Below, one piece after another: positions 1 through 8,879 of a DNA stretch of 64,000 nt. The DNA comes from Maribacter algarum (ex Zhang et al. 2020) (GTDB lineage Bacteria; Bacteroidota; Bacteroidia; Flavobacteriales; Flavobacteriaceae): assembly GCF_005885635.1 (NCBI RefSeq), contig NZ_VATY01000002.1, positions 1 through 64,000 on the forward strand. Direction: 5' to 3'. The notes beneath the pieces are model-generated. The model did not search any database and was not told where the DNA came from. It saw only the letters and a list, made by a program, of their open reading frames with translations. Numbering within the stretch: position 1 is the stretch's first letter; each line of letters starts with the position of its first letter. The translations under genes and the position numbers were made by a program.

Positions 1-253
1 ATTCCATTTGTATGGGTTTATAAGTTATGACGGTGCAAAGATGAAAACGATTTTTAAATTACACAAGAAAAAATCAATTTAATTTATTGATAATCAGATA
101 GTTACATTGAAATATGAACAATAGAATCCCTGTCCGTCATATTGCGGATTTTGAACATTTATTACAACTGTCTGTCTACCAATTGTTTTCTGTTTCAACT
201 ATGCTATTTTATTCGTTTACTTCTTTTCACATTTAACTTTAAAAAATTCCACA

Positions 254-290
254 AAAAAAGCGTCCAATTGTAATTGGACGCTTTCATTTT
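254..290. terminator. Perfect hairpin terminator, probably bidirectional
   Basis: A 13-bp perfect stem (257-269 with 272-284, arms AAAGCGTCCAATT and AATTGGACGCTTT) has only a 2-base loop. An A-run lies on the left and a T-rich stretch on the right, so it can stop transcription from both sides. It probably ends a gene left of the window and insulates rtcB. Confidence 0.75.
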
Positions 291-348
291 ATCGCTTAAT
301 CGAGTTATTTCATAGAATCAACTGTTGGATAAAGTCACATAGCGTCCG

Positions 349-393
349 TTTCGCTCACTATATTCTGAGCGAAAATCGCAGAGCCAAAGCTCT
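349..393. repeat. Two adjacent inverted repeats downstream of rtcB
   Basis: The first repeat pairs TTTCGCTCA (349-357) with TGAGCGAAA (366-374), a perfect 9-bp stem. The second pairs AGAGC (380-384) with GCTCT (389-393). Neither is followed by a clear T-run, so a simple intrinsic terminator is not certain. They may form the processed 3' end of the rtcB transcript or be a REP-like element. Confidence 0.4.
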
Positions 394-471
394 ATTTGTT
401 GCATGATATGTAACTTTCTCGGTGTCATTTGTTTTACAAAGATGTGATTTTATATGTATAACTTCCAAATA

Positions 472-1716
<1,245 letters not shown>

Positions 1717-1759
1717 TTATACCTTTGACAAAGTTGAGTACAGATGATTTCTTAAAACA

Positions 1760-1771
1760 TGATATTTATCA
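1760..1771. promoter_or_regulatory. FNR-like palindrome between rtcB and the Crp/Fnr gene
   Basis: The sequence TGAT-ATTT-ATCA matches the core of the FNR consensus (TTGAT N4 ATCAA), with both outermost bases differing. It lies 58 bp upstream of the Crp/Fnr start and 56 bp upstream of rtcB, so it could serve autoregulation or control rtcB. A short palindrome in AT-rich DNA can arise by chance. Confidence 0.4.
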
Positions 1772-1828
1772 GGTTTTAATTAATTGTGCCAGACTACCTT
1801 TACAACATCAGGTATAAAAAGCAAAATC

Positions 1829-2518
1829 ATGGAAAGCAGATGTGAAAATTGTATCGTTCGACAGTTCAACTCATTACGGGCCATGAACAAGGAGGAATTG
1901 AAAAAGGTTTCCGATTCAAAAGTGTATAAGACAATCAAAAAGGGGGAAGCTCTTTTTCAAGAAGGGGAGAAGCTCGATGGAATTTTTTGCGTACGAGATG
2001 GCGTTTCAAAATTATCAAAACTTAGTGCAAATGGTAAGGACCAAATTGTAAAACTAGCAAGTAAAGGTGAGGTAATCGGACAACGTTCGGTAATAGCTGA
2101 AGAATCTACAAATCTTAGTGCGGTTGCCGTTAATGATATGGAAGTGTGTTTTATTCCAAAGGAAATCATTTCAAATACCTTGAATACAAATCCGAATTTT
2201 GCGGTTGAGGTACTTCGGCATATGGCGCATGACCTCAAAGAGGCTGATGACGTCATCGTGAATATGTCCCAAAAAACGGTAAAGCAACGTATGGCAGAGG
2301 CTTTCCTGTATTTAAAAAACAACTATGGGGAAACCGAAGACGGGTTTCTAACACTTACCCTGTCCCGTGAAGATTATGCAAATGTTGTGGGTACAGCCAC
2401 GGAATCTTGTATCCGAATAATTTCTGAATTCAAGAAAAAGGGCTTTATCAAAACCTCTGGCAAACAAATAGGAGTTGCTAACGAGAAACAACTCCAAGAT
2501 TTGATAGACGGATTTTGA
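1829..2518 (+). CDS. Crp/Fnr family transcriptional regulator
   Basis: Cytoplasmic DNA-binding regulator of 230 residues. The N-terminal cyclic-nucleotide-binding-type barrel includes the FQEGEKLDGIFCVRDG region. The dimer helix is followed by a C-terminal HTH_Crp domain (LSREDYANVVGTATESCIRI). An N-terminal CENC motif (Cys5, Cys8) hints at an Fe-S or redox-sensitive variant, but the four-cysteine set of E. coli FNR is not complete in the usual places. The ATG at 1829 is preferred over an in-frame TTG at 1784 because MESRC gives the family-typical N-terminus. A universal stress protein follows, a common partner of Fnr-type regulators in oxygen or nitrosative stress regulons. Confidence 0.88.
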   Translation: MESRCENCIVRQFNSLRAMNKEELKKVSDSKVYKTIKKGEALFQEGEKLDGIFCVRDGVSKLSKLSANGKDQIVKLASKGEVIGQRSVIAEESTNLSAVAVNDMEVCFIPKEIISNTLNTNPNFAVEVLRHMAHDLKEADDVIVNMSQKTVKQRMAEAFLYLKNNYGETEDGFLTLTLSREDYANVVGTATESCIRIISEFKKKGFIKTSGKQIGVANEKQLQDLIDGF

Positions 2519-2608
2519 ATTTTCGTTACTTCATAAAAGCTAACAAATGTCATAGTCCGCGGCAAACTATCAATTTACTTTTACTTCAAAGATTACAATA
2601 AAATGTAG

Positions 2609-3508
2609 ATGAAGAATATACTCATACCGACGGATTTTTCAGAGAACGCATGGAATGCTACGAAATATGCACTTGAACTCTTCAAAAACGAAGAATGCGT
2701 TTTTCACCTGTTAAATACATACACACCGGCGATTGCAAGTAGTCGCTTTATGGCGGCAACCCTTGATGGTGGTTCCATTGAAAATGGAGCTCACCTTCAA
2801 TCAAAAAGAGGTCTTCAAAATTGGGTAGAACGTATTGGTAAAACATCTAAAAACTCAAAACATAATTTTAAGACCATCTCTTCTTTTAGCTTTCTTGTGG
2901 ATGAAATCAAGGAAACAATTGAAGAAATAGGTATTGACTTAATTGTAACTGGAACCAAAGGTGCTTCTGGCATGGAAGAAGTTTTTATGGGAAGTAACAC
3001 CGTTCGTATTATCAAAAGTGTAAAAGACTGCCCAGTTTCGGCCATTCCTCAGGATTTTGAATTCACTACACCAAAAGAAATAGCTTTTGCGACCGATTTT
3101 AATCGATTCTATACGACATCGGAATTGCAGCCACTTATCGAAATGGCAAAAACATTTGATGCGGTAATACGCATTGTTCATGTGCAATACAAAATTGAGG
3201 CATTGACTGAATTACAGCAGTTCAATCTAAACATGTTGCTTAAGTATCTTAAAGAAGTCGAGCATTATGTGCATACGGTTTCAGAACTGAATTCCGTTTC
3301 AAAAACCTTGGAGGTTTTTAGCGAGGAACTCGACATTCATTTGCTGGCGATGTTGAATTATCAGCACAGTTATATGGAACGTATGACACGTGAACCTGTT
3401 ATAAAAAGAGTTGCGTTTCATACGCAAGTGCCTTTATTGGTGATTCCTGAATTAGGGATGTCAAAGATTACTAAAAAGGATGATGAGGTATCTGCCACTT
3501 CCATTTAG
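2609..3508 (+). CDS. Tandem universal stress protein (UspA family)
   Basis: 299-residue cytoplasmic protein with two Usp domains. The first (residues 1-150) starts ILIPTDFSENAWNATKYAL and contains a textbook ATP-binding motif, G-2X-G-9X-G-S, in GTKGASGMEEVFMGS. The second domain (from about 155, AFATDFNRFY) lacks an equivalent glycine motif and is probably non-nucleotide-binding. Tandem Usps of this kind are common in Bacteroidota and respond to starvation or respiratory arrest. It lies 90 bp downstream of the Crp/Fnr gene in the same orientation, so it may be a target or co-transcribed. Confidence 0.9.
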   Translation: MKNILIPTDFSENAWNATKYALELFKNEECVFHLLNTYTPAIASSRFMAATLDGGSIENGAHLQSKRGLQNWVERIGKTSKNSKHNFKTISSFSFLVDEIKETIEEIGIDLIVTGTKGASGMEEVFMGSNTVRIIKSVKDCPVSAIPQDFEFTTPKEIAFATDFNRFYTTSELQPLIEMAKTFDAVIRIVHVQYKIEALTELQQFNLNMLLKYLKEVEHYVHTVSELNSVSKTLEVFSEELDIHLLAMLNYQHSYMERMTREPVIKRVAFHTQVPLLVIPELGMSKITKKDDEVSATSI

Positions 3509-3550
3509 CAAGAGATTACAGGGAGGAGGATTATCTTCTTAATTATAATT

Positions 3551-3819
3551 TTATCTCAGATAGATTGATTTCAACTGTTTTACCATAAATCCTTTTCCAA
3601 ATACGGTAATCTCACAAGTTTTCTCGGTAATCTTTTCAAGGTATTCAATTTCCTTCATTTTGAATAACATTTCGTTGTCTCCTTTGTTTTTACTTTACTT
3701 CCTCTTCTGGCTAACTTATATCGATACACCTCCAAATATTTAATTCCATTCTCTCTATCCGCAACGAATTCTAGTTTATGCTCGACGAATTCTAAAACGG
3801 GTCTAATAGGCCTTCCTTT
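3551..3819 (-). pseudogene. Possible decayed small gene (two overlapping frames)
   Basis: On the minus strand two overlapping frames each read like protein. One frame is open from 3819 to 3655 and includes VADRENGIKYLEVYRYKLAR. The next is open to 3551 and contains a 39-residue ATG frame starting at 3670 (MLFKMKEIEYLEKITEKTCE and onward), preceded by AAGGAG. Joined by a frameshift they would make one short protein of about 85 residues. No family is recognised. The right part overlaps the direct-repeat activator site of the next gene, so the apparent coding potential may be fortuitous. Confidence 0.22.
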
Positions 3820-3834
3820 TCACGGTTACATTTG
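3764..3834 (+). promoter_or_regulatory. Direct-repeat activator site and promoter of the VIT-VWA gene
   Basis: ACGAATTCTAG at 3764 is repeated as ACGAATTCTA at 3785, exactly 21 bp apart. A perfect flavobacterial -7 element (TACATTTG, 3827-3834) starts 42 bp after the second repeat. There is no TTG at -33, as expected of an activator-dependent promoter. The same layout with the same distances occurs before the 6259 gene. Two half-sites about two helical turns apart is the typical binding mode of LytTR regulators, and one is encoded nearby (11920-12669). Confidence 0.75.
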
Positions 3835-3865
3835 GTAAAAATAACAGTAATCTAAATGTATTATT

Positions 3866-6019
3866 ATGAAACTACTTTGTACAATTTTACTTTTCTGTAG
3901 CACTTACATTGGTTTAGCACAACAGACTGACAGTCCATATTTATTGATATCCACTAAAGATGCATCGATTCCGTTAAAGGCTTCCAAAACTGATGTCCAG
4001 ATTTCTGGAGCTATCGCTCATGTCCGTGTTACTCAGGTGTATCAAAACAAGGGAACCCAAGCCATCGAGGCCAAATATGTATTTCCACTTTCAACGCAAG
4101 CAGCGGTGCATAAAATGCAAATGACGATTGGTGAACGCATCGTGAACGCCAAAATATTAGAGCGGGAAGAAGCTCAAAAAGTGTATAAGACAGCTTTGAG
4201 CGAAGGGAAACGTGCAGCAAAACTAGACCAAGACAGACCTAATGTATTTCAAATGAATGTCGGTAATATTATGCCGAAGGATGAGATTACAATAGATATT
4301 TATTATACCGAAATGTTGCTGCCTGTTAATGAGGAATACCAATTTGTGGCTCCGGCGGTTGTAGGACCCCGATTTACGGACGAAAGTTTAAAAAACACAG
4401 AAAGCTTCAACATGCCGTATACCACAAGGGGAATTTCCGACACTTTTGATTTTGATATGACCGTTGCCATCAATGCGGGAATGATTATTCAAAACATCAA
4501 TTGCAGTAGCCATAAAGTAAATGTGAGGTATCCGGATGTCAAAACTGCGGAAATCTATTTATCCAAGAGCAATGAAAATCCATCGAATAGAGATTTTATC
4601 TTGAACTATAACCTCCGTGGAAATAAAATACAATCAGGACTACTCTTATACGAGCACGAAGATGAAAATTTCTTCACCTATCAAATGGAACCTACAAAGC
4701 GTTTTGTCTTAGAAGACATCCCCGCTCGGGAATACCTTTTTATTGTAGATGTTTCCGGTTCTATGAATGGTTATCCTTTAGATGTTTCCAAAGAACTGAT
4801 GCGGAATCTACTTTGCAATCTCCGATTGACAGACACTTTTAATGTGCAATTGTTTGCTTCAAGTTCTACGGTTTTTAGTCCGACACCAGTTGAAACGAAT
4901 GAGCAGAATATTGAAGCTGCAATCCGCTTTCTTTCCGAAGGTCAAGGAGGCGGAGGTACCCAATTGTTAAGTGCCTTGCATGAGGCTTATAAACTTCCGC
5001 GGAAAGACTTGAGTAGTGCTAGGTCTATGGTAGTAATTACCGATGGTTATGTGAGCATTGAAAAGGAAGCTTTCGAACTTATTAGGAGAAATCTTGACCA
5101 AGCGAACGTATTCACTTTTGGAATAGGGTCTAGCGTAAATCGGTATCTGATTGAGGGCATGGCCAAAGTTTCGAACAGCGAATCTTTTATCTCGACCTCG
5201 ATGACAGAGGCACAAGAGGTAGCAAAAAAGTTTCAGGAATATATCGCGACACCTTTATTGACACAAGTGAAAATTGAATCGCAAGGTTTTGATATGTACG
5301 ACATTGCTCCAAGCAGTATTCCAGATGTTTTTGCGGCAAGACCTGTGGTCGTTCATGGCAAATATCATGGTAAAGCATCGGGTAAAATTATTGTTACAGG
5401 ATATCAAGGCAAGAAAAAGTTCAGGCAAGAATATAAGGTTTCCGATGGGCACTTAAGCAATGCCAACAAAGCGCTACGCTATTTATGGGCAAGAAAGAAA
5501 ATAGCAGAACTAGACGACTATAAAAAGCTCTTCTATGAAGACATAAAAGATAGTGTTGTCGCATTGGGACTGAAGTACAGCTTGGCCACGAACTATACCT
5601 CATTTGTTGCGGTAGATGAATCTGTGGTGAACAAAGATGGCGGATTGAAAACTGTAAAACAACCTTTGCCTATGCCTAAAAACGTGAACAATTCAGCGGT
5701 AGGTGCAGAGGCGGAAGTGAACGAAAGAACAAAGTTTAAACCGTCATATACGATTGTCTTTGATGAAAACATAATCAAAACGGAAAAAAGAAAAGTTACC
5801 ATGGAATTCAAATTGAAATACTCAAAACTGGTCATGAAATATTTAGAAAAATATGAAGGACTTCGGGTACGATTTAATGCAAAAGGAAAGCTGATTAGCA
5901 TTGAGAAAAAGGAAAACGGAAAATGGATTTCAGACGAAACCATACTAAAAGAATTTACAACGGTTTCCGTCAAGAAAATGACGCTAAATAAGGAAATGAC
6001 TTTGACCTTGAAAAAATAG
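3866..6019 (+). CDS. Secreted VIT and von Willebrand A domain protein
   Basis: 717-residue exported protein with a signal peptide ending near residue 18 (GLAQQ). The N-terminal VIT domain (about 40-165) contains AIEAKYVFPLSTQAAV and ERIVNAKILEREEA. A VWA domain (about 285-465) has an intact metal-adhesion MIDAS motif DVSGS at 295-299, plus GGTQL and ITDGY. The C-terminal 250 residues have no recognised domain and no sortase, exosortase or type IX sorting signal. The architecture resembles inter-alpha-trypsin-inhibitor heavy chains. In bacteria it is usually assigned to envelope adhesion or stress, without a defined substrate. Its promoter carries the LytTR-type repeat. Confidence 0.88.
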   Translation: MKLLCTILLFCSTYIGLAQQTDSPYLLISTKDASIPLKASKTDVQISGAIAHVRVTQVYQNKGTQAIEAKYVFPLSTQAAVHKMQMTIGERIVNAKILEREEAQKVYKTALSEGKRAAKLDQDRPNVFQMNVGNIMPKDEITIDIYYTEMLLPVNEEYQFVAPAVVGPRFTDESLKNTESFNMPYTTRGISDTFDFDMTVAINAGMIIQNINCSSHKVNVRYPDVKTAEIYLSKSNENPSNRDFILNYNLRGNKIQSGLLLYEHEDENFFTYQMEPTKRFVLEDIPAREYLFIVDVSGSMNGYPLDVSKELMRNLLCNLRLTDTFNVQLFASSSTVFSPTPVETNEQNIEAAIRFLSEGQGGGGTQLLSALHEAYKLPRKDLSSARSMVVITDGYVSIEKEAFELIRRNLDQANVFTFGIGSSVNRYLIEGMAKVSNSESFISTSMTEAQEVAKKFQEYIATPLLTQVKIESQGFDMYDIAPSSIPDVFAARPVVVHGKYHGKASGKIIVTGYQGKKKFRQEYKVSDGHLSNANKALRYLWARKKIAELDDYKKLFYEDIKDSVVALGLKYSLATNYTSFVAVDESVVNKDGGLKTVKQPLPMPKNVNNSAVGAEAEVNERTKFKPSYTIVFDENIIKTEKRKVTMEFKLKYSKLVMKYLEKYEGLRVRFNAKGKLISIEKKENGKWISDETILKEFTTVSVKKMTLNKEMTLTLKK

Positions 6020-6069
6020 TTTAGTCAGTGTTTGGTTGGTTTGTTGATTCCCTGTCTGGGGAAATAAGG

Positions 6070-6107
6070 CCTGTAAGTATCGAAAGAACTTGCAGGTTTT
6101 TCTTTTT
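6070..6107 (+). terminator. Rho-independent terminator after the VIT-VWA gene
   Basis: The stem CCTGTAAGT (6070-6078) pairs with ACTTGCAGG (6088-6096) through one wobble pair, followed by TTTTTCTTTTT. It separates the VIT-VWA gene from the next operon. Confidence 0.8.
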
Positions 6108-6155
6108 GTAGCCATTTAAATTAGCCAAGTTTAATCCAGCGTCTTGATATTCTCA

Positions 6156-6226
6156 ACGAATTCTAGTTTAGGTGCTACGAATACTAGAACACCCCCGATA
6201 ACCCCTTAAGTCTGCTGTAGTTTAGA
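6156..6226 (+). promoter_or_regulatory. Second copy of the direct-repeat activator site and promoter
   Basis: ACGAATTCTAG at 6156 and ACGAATACTAG at 6177 are 21 bp apart. A -7-like element TAGTTTAG (6219-6226) begins 42 bp after the second repeat. The bases between the repeats are also partly shared with the site at 3764 (TTTA after the first repeat). Conservation of sequence, spacing and distance argues that one activator drives both transcripts. Confidence 0.72.
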
Positions 6227-6258
6227 GGTATAGAAATCAAATAATTAAAACAAATATC

Positions 6259-6834
6259 ATGAAAAACAGTATTCTTTTATCCCTTACATTTTTAACCTGC
6301 ACATTTGGTCTTTCGGTTACAAATGCACAACAATTCCGGACTACGGAAAAGTACACCTTAATCAATGAACGCGGTATTGGTCAAGAAGAGGAAGGCGCTG
6401 CGCAAATTGATTTTGTAGCATTAGAGGATAACGGCGAGACAATTGCCATATTGGACATTGGCTCATTAGAGTTATTAGAAGATGTGCACGTCACTTTACT
6501 CTCAGAACCTAATCTAGAGGATATTAGTGAAATCTTAAAAGTAGAATTGGAATATTCTGCCTGCTGCACAAGTACAGATACCTATTACTTTTTGGTGACC
6601 GATGAAAATGATTTCATCGCCTTACCCAAACTAGAAAACGAGTATTGCGGTGAGACGCAATTAGACATGCATTACATTTTTCCAAGTCAGGAATGCGGAC
6701 AGGAAGGTGCGATTCTCAAGGCAGAATTACAGTACACTGAAACATATACAATCAAAGACATCGATGTGCTTCAAAGCATTGTTTGGAATGATGATGACTT
6801 TGATTATGAAGACGCTATTACAGCAAATTATTAA
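6259..6834 (+). CDS. Secreted protein of unknown function
   Basis: 191 residues with a clear signal peptide (MKNSILLSLTFLTCTFGLS, cleavage near NAQQ). The mature part is acidic, with one Cys-Cys pair (YSACCTSTD) and two further cysteines (EYCGET, SQECGQ), so periplasmic disulfides are possible. It is not a family I recognise. It is the first gene of a three-gene unit driven by the direct-repeat promoter at 6156-6226. The next start follows after 30 bp. Confidence 0.75.
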   Translation: MKNSILLSLTFLTCTFGLSVTNAQQFRTTEKYTLINERGIGQEEEGAAQIDFVALEDNGETIAILDIGSLELLEDVHVTLLSEPNLEDISEILKVELEYSACCTSTDTYYFLVTDENDFIALPKLENEYCGETQLDMHYIFPSQECGQEGAILKAELQYTETYTIKDIDVLQSIVWNDDDFDYEDAITANY

Positions 6835-6864
6835 TTGATTATTAACCCTTTAAAATTTAGTATT

Positions 6865-7758
6865 ATGAAAAATTTGAAAAAAAGTATCCTAATTTTAAGT
6901 CTGTTTGCGGCCGCAAATATTTTTGCTCAAACAGCTCCCGATGTACAATTTGAAACCAATTCCGATTCGACTGCAATAGAAGATGTATCCTACGAGTATC
7001 TTTTGGCTCACCGAGTCCATTTGCGCGAAAAACCTTCTTTGAAATCTAAAAGATTGGCAGTTTTAAATATTGGCTCAAAGTTATCCTTATGGGAAAAGAG
7101 CGCCAATTATGAAGAACTAAATGGTATTAGAAGCAACTGGTATCGTGCACGAGTAGGGGATGCTGAAGGATGGATTTGGGGGGGGATGATTGCCCAAAAA
7201 ACCTTTGGAAGCGAAGCCAATTACGACGTTAAATTCGCATACGGACTTGAAAGCGTACGGGTAAACGAAGAAGGAGTTTTGGAGAAAAACCATCAGTTAA
7301 GAGCTTTTAAAAATGGACGGCAAATCGACAAGATTGTTTTTGACGGACATGAGGCTATTCCCATGGAAATCAAGAATATTGGAAACAAAGGTTTATTCAA
7401 TGTTGAAGATATTTTGACGCTTCAAATCCCTAGTCTTGAACACGGAAGTTCCATAGGTGAAATGTATATTTTCTGGAATAACGGCAAGTTCACAAATGTT
7501 GCGAGCTTAATTGATTATGCTGATACGACCTATGCCAAAAGCGAGTCTTTCGTATTTCCTTCGGATATGGAAGGTTTGAAAAGCACCATAGTTTTAGAAA
7601 CTACGATTACCGATTTTAATAAGGTAAAAGATGAGGAAATAGTTAAAGGCAGCAAAAAGCTAGTGGTTAGTTTCTACACTTGGGATGGGTATAAATTAGT
7701 TCAAAAAGAAACCTTACCCACTATTTCTAAAGACCTCGCTTTTAATACGAATGAATAA
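6865..7758 (+). CDS. Secreted bacterial SH3 (SH3b) domain protein
   Basis: 297 residues with a signal peptide (KKSILILSLFAAANIFAQ). A bacterial SH3 domain follows (about residues 45-115), with the typical VHLREKPSLKSKRLAVLNIG start and NWYRARVGDAEGWIWGGMI end. This fold usually binds peptidoglycan or mediates envelope protein contacts. The C-terminal 180 residues are unassigned beta-rich sequence. The ATG at 6865 is chosen over an in-frame TTG at 6835 because it gives a proper signal peptide. It sits between two other exported proteins in the same operon. Confidence 0.82.
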   Translation: MKNLKKSILILSLFAAANIFAQTAPDVQFETNSDSTAIEDVSYEYLLAHRVHLREKPSLKSKRLAVLNIGSKLSLWEKSANYEELNGIRSNWYRARVGDAEGWIWGGMIAQKTFGSEANYDVKFAYGLESVRVNEEGVLEKNHQLRAFKNGRQIDKIVFDGHEAIPMEIKNIGNKGLFNVEDILTLQIPSLEHGSSIGEMYIFWNNGKFTNVASLIDYADTTYAKSESFVFPSDMEGLKSTIVLETTITDFNKVKDEEIVKGSKKLVVSFYTWDGYKLVQKETLPTISKDLAFNTNE

Positions 7759-7769
7759 TTAAAAGAAGA

Positions 7770-8810
7770 ATGAAACAAATCATTGTTTTACTATCATTTA
7801 TACTAGTAAATATAGGCTGCAAGAAGCCGTTTTCGCAAAGTCCGGAAACGGCACTTGCTTTGCCTCTAGAAAAAAAGCCTACTAACGGATCCGTTGTTTT
7901 TATTGCGGGTTTTGATGAAGGAACGAATGCTTACTACACTAAAGCCAAACAGTATTTTGAAGGCCAGGGAATACAAGTAATCGATAGTTTGTTTTCTTTG
8001 AATGAGATACTTACCTATATAAATCACCAAGCAGAAAACCGGATACATTTTGATGAAATACATATTGTTAGTCATAGCAACGCTTGGCTTGGAATGTCTC
8101 TAAAAACCATAAGAAACGGGGAACGTATTACCCTAAAAACCTTACAAAAAACTAGAGCAGAAAATCAGATTAAAGACGTGCAGAATGGTATCACAAATGA
8201 CACAAAAATCATTTTTCATTCCTGCGGTCTGGGCGAAAACCAAGCCCTGTTACAAGAATTAAAAGACACATTTACAACAACTAAAGCCCCAAAGGTATAT
8301 GCATCAACTTTCTTCAATGTCTTTGGCGGGAAATTTGCCGGACACTATTTAGCGAAACCCTATTATACATTTTACCCTACAGCTGAATCTAAAGGACCTG
8401 CGCATCTAGCGAAAGAATTTAAATCGACTTATCCCCAAACGCAAATTGATTGGTTTACAGCCATAAAAACAAGACGTGAAACTTCTCTTGGGGAGGCCTA
8501 TAGTTTTAAGTTCAATATCCCCGTAAATTGGGAGTTTAAATTTGACAATTTTTCTGATATTCCAGTTTTAAAGGATAAAGATGCCATAATGGATTGGGTA
8601 TCTGAATCTCAAGAAATGGCAGAAGTGCTTTTTGAACTGAATATTCCCATTGAAAAATATCGTTGGAAGACTGAAGTTCGAGGTAGAAAATTAATGATTA
8701 AAGGAAAAACCACAGTACTCTGCGTATTGGCACCTATTTTGCAAGATAGAGGTAAAGGAGAATATCAAAAACCAAGGGTTGAAGACCCAAACTTGTATCA
8801 AATATTATAG
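7770..8810 (+). CDS. Putative lipoprotein with caspase-like (clan CD) active-site pattern
   Basis: 346 residues. The N-terminus looks like a lipoprotein signal (FILVNIGCKK, Cys17), although the lipobox is relaxed. Residues 40-200 show the order expected of clan CD cysteine peptidases and DUF4347-like proteins. First comes a strand VVFIAGFDEG, then EIHIVSHSNAW with a candidate catalytic His102 after a hydrophobic strand, then KIIFHSCGLGEN with candidate Cys152 after the next strand. This is a motif-level call from spacing and context and not a proven homology. The C-terminal third is unassigned. The operon context suggests an envelope role, and the sensor kinase follows within 70 bp. Confidence 0.6.
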   Translation: MKQIIVLLSFILVNIGCKKPFSQSPETALALPLEKKPTNGSVVFIAGFDEGTNAYYTKAKQYFEGQGIQVIDSLFSLNEILTYINHQAENRIHFDEIHIVSHSNAWLGMSLKTIRNGERITLKTLQKTRAENQIKDVQNGITNDTKIIFHSCGLGENQALLQELKDTFTTTKAPKVYASTFFNVFGGKFAGHYLAKPYYTFYPTAESKGPAHLAKEFKSTYPQTQIDWFTAIKTRRETSLGEAYSFKFNIPVNWEFKFDNFSDIPVLKDKDAIMDWVSESQEMAEVLFELNIPIEKYRWKTEVRGRKLMIKGKTTVLCVLAPILQDRGKGEYQKPRVEDPNLYQIL

Positions 8811-8854
8811 TGCTAAATTCGTTAGTCAAGTGAAGTTTAAATCACTTCAGCACT
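8809..8854 (+). repeat. Two-level hairpin in the leader of the sensor gene
   Basis: The outer arms AGTGCT (8809-8814) and AGCACT (8849-8854) enclose an inner stem TGAAGT (8831-8836) and ACTTCA (8844-8849). There is no following T-run. It may be an intercistronic processing or attenuation structure between the lipoprotein gene and the sensor gene. Confidence 0.4.
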
Positions 8855-8879
8855 TAAAAATATAAGCTAAAACGTCTAT

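Larger units (their letters stand above)
1..471. other. Left-edge intergenic region, no complete gene
   Basis: No complete gene is supported here. A short open frame on the plus strand (2-82, ending in TAA) could be the tail of a gene lying outside the window, but it has no recognisable content. The stretch holds a strong bidirectional terminator-like hairpin (254-290) and two further inverted repeats (349-374 and 380-393) just beyond the 3' end of rtcB, both listed separately. Confidence 0.6.

Noticed and set aside
1784-1828. TTG start extending the Crp/Fnr protein by 15 residues
   Set aside because: The extension covers the likely promoter region, and the ATG at 1829 gives the family-like CENC N-terminus.
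3764-3800. The paired ACGAATTC repeats encode a repeated Leu-Glu-Phe-Val on the minus strand, suggesting an amino-acid repeat in place of an operator
   Set aside because: The second copy at 6156 changes first and second codon positions as freely as third ones, while repeat spacing and distance to the -7 box are kept. This fits regulatory DNA.
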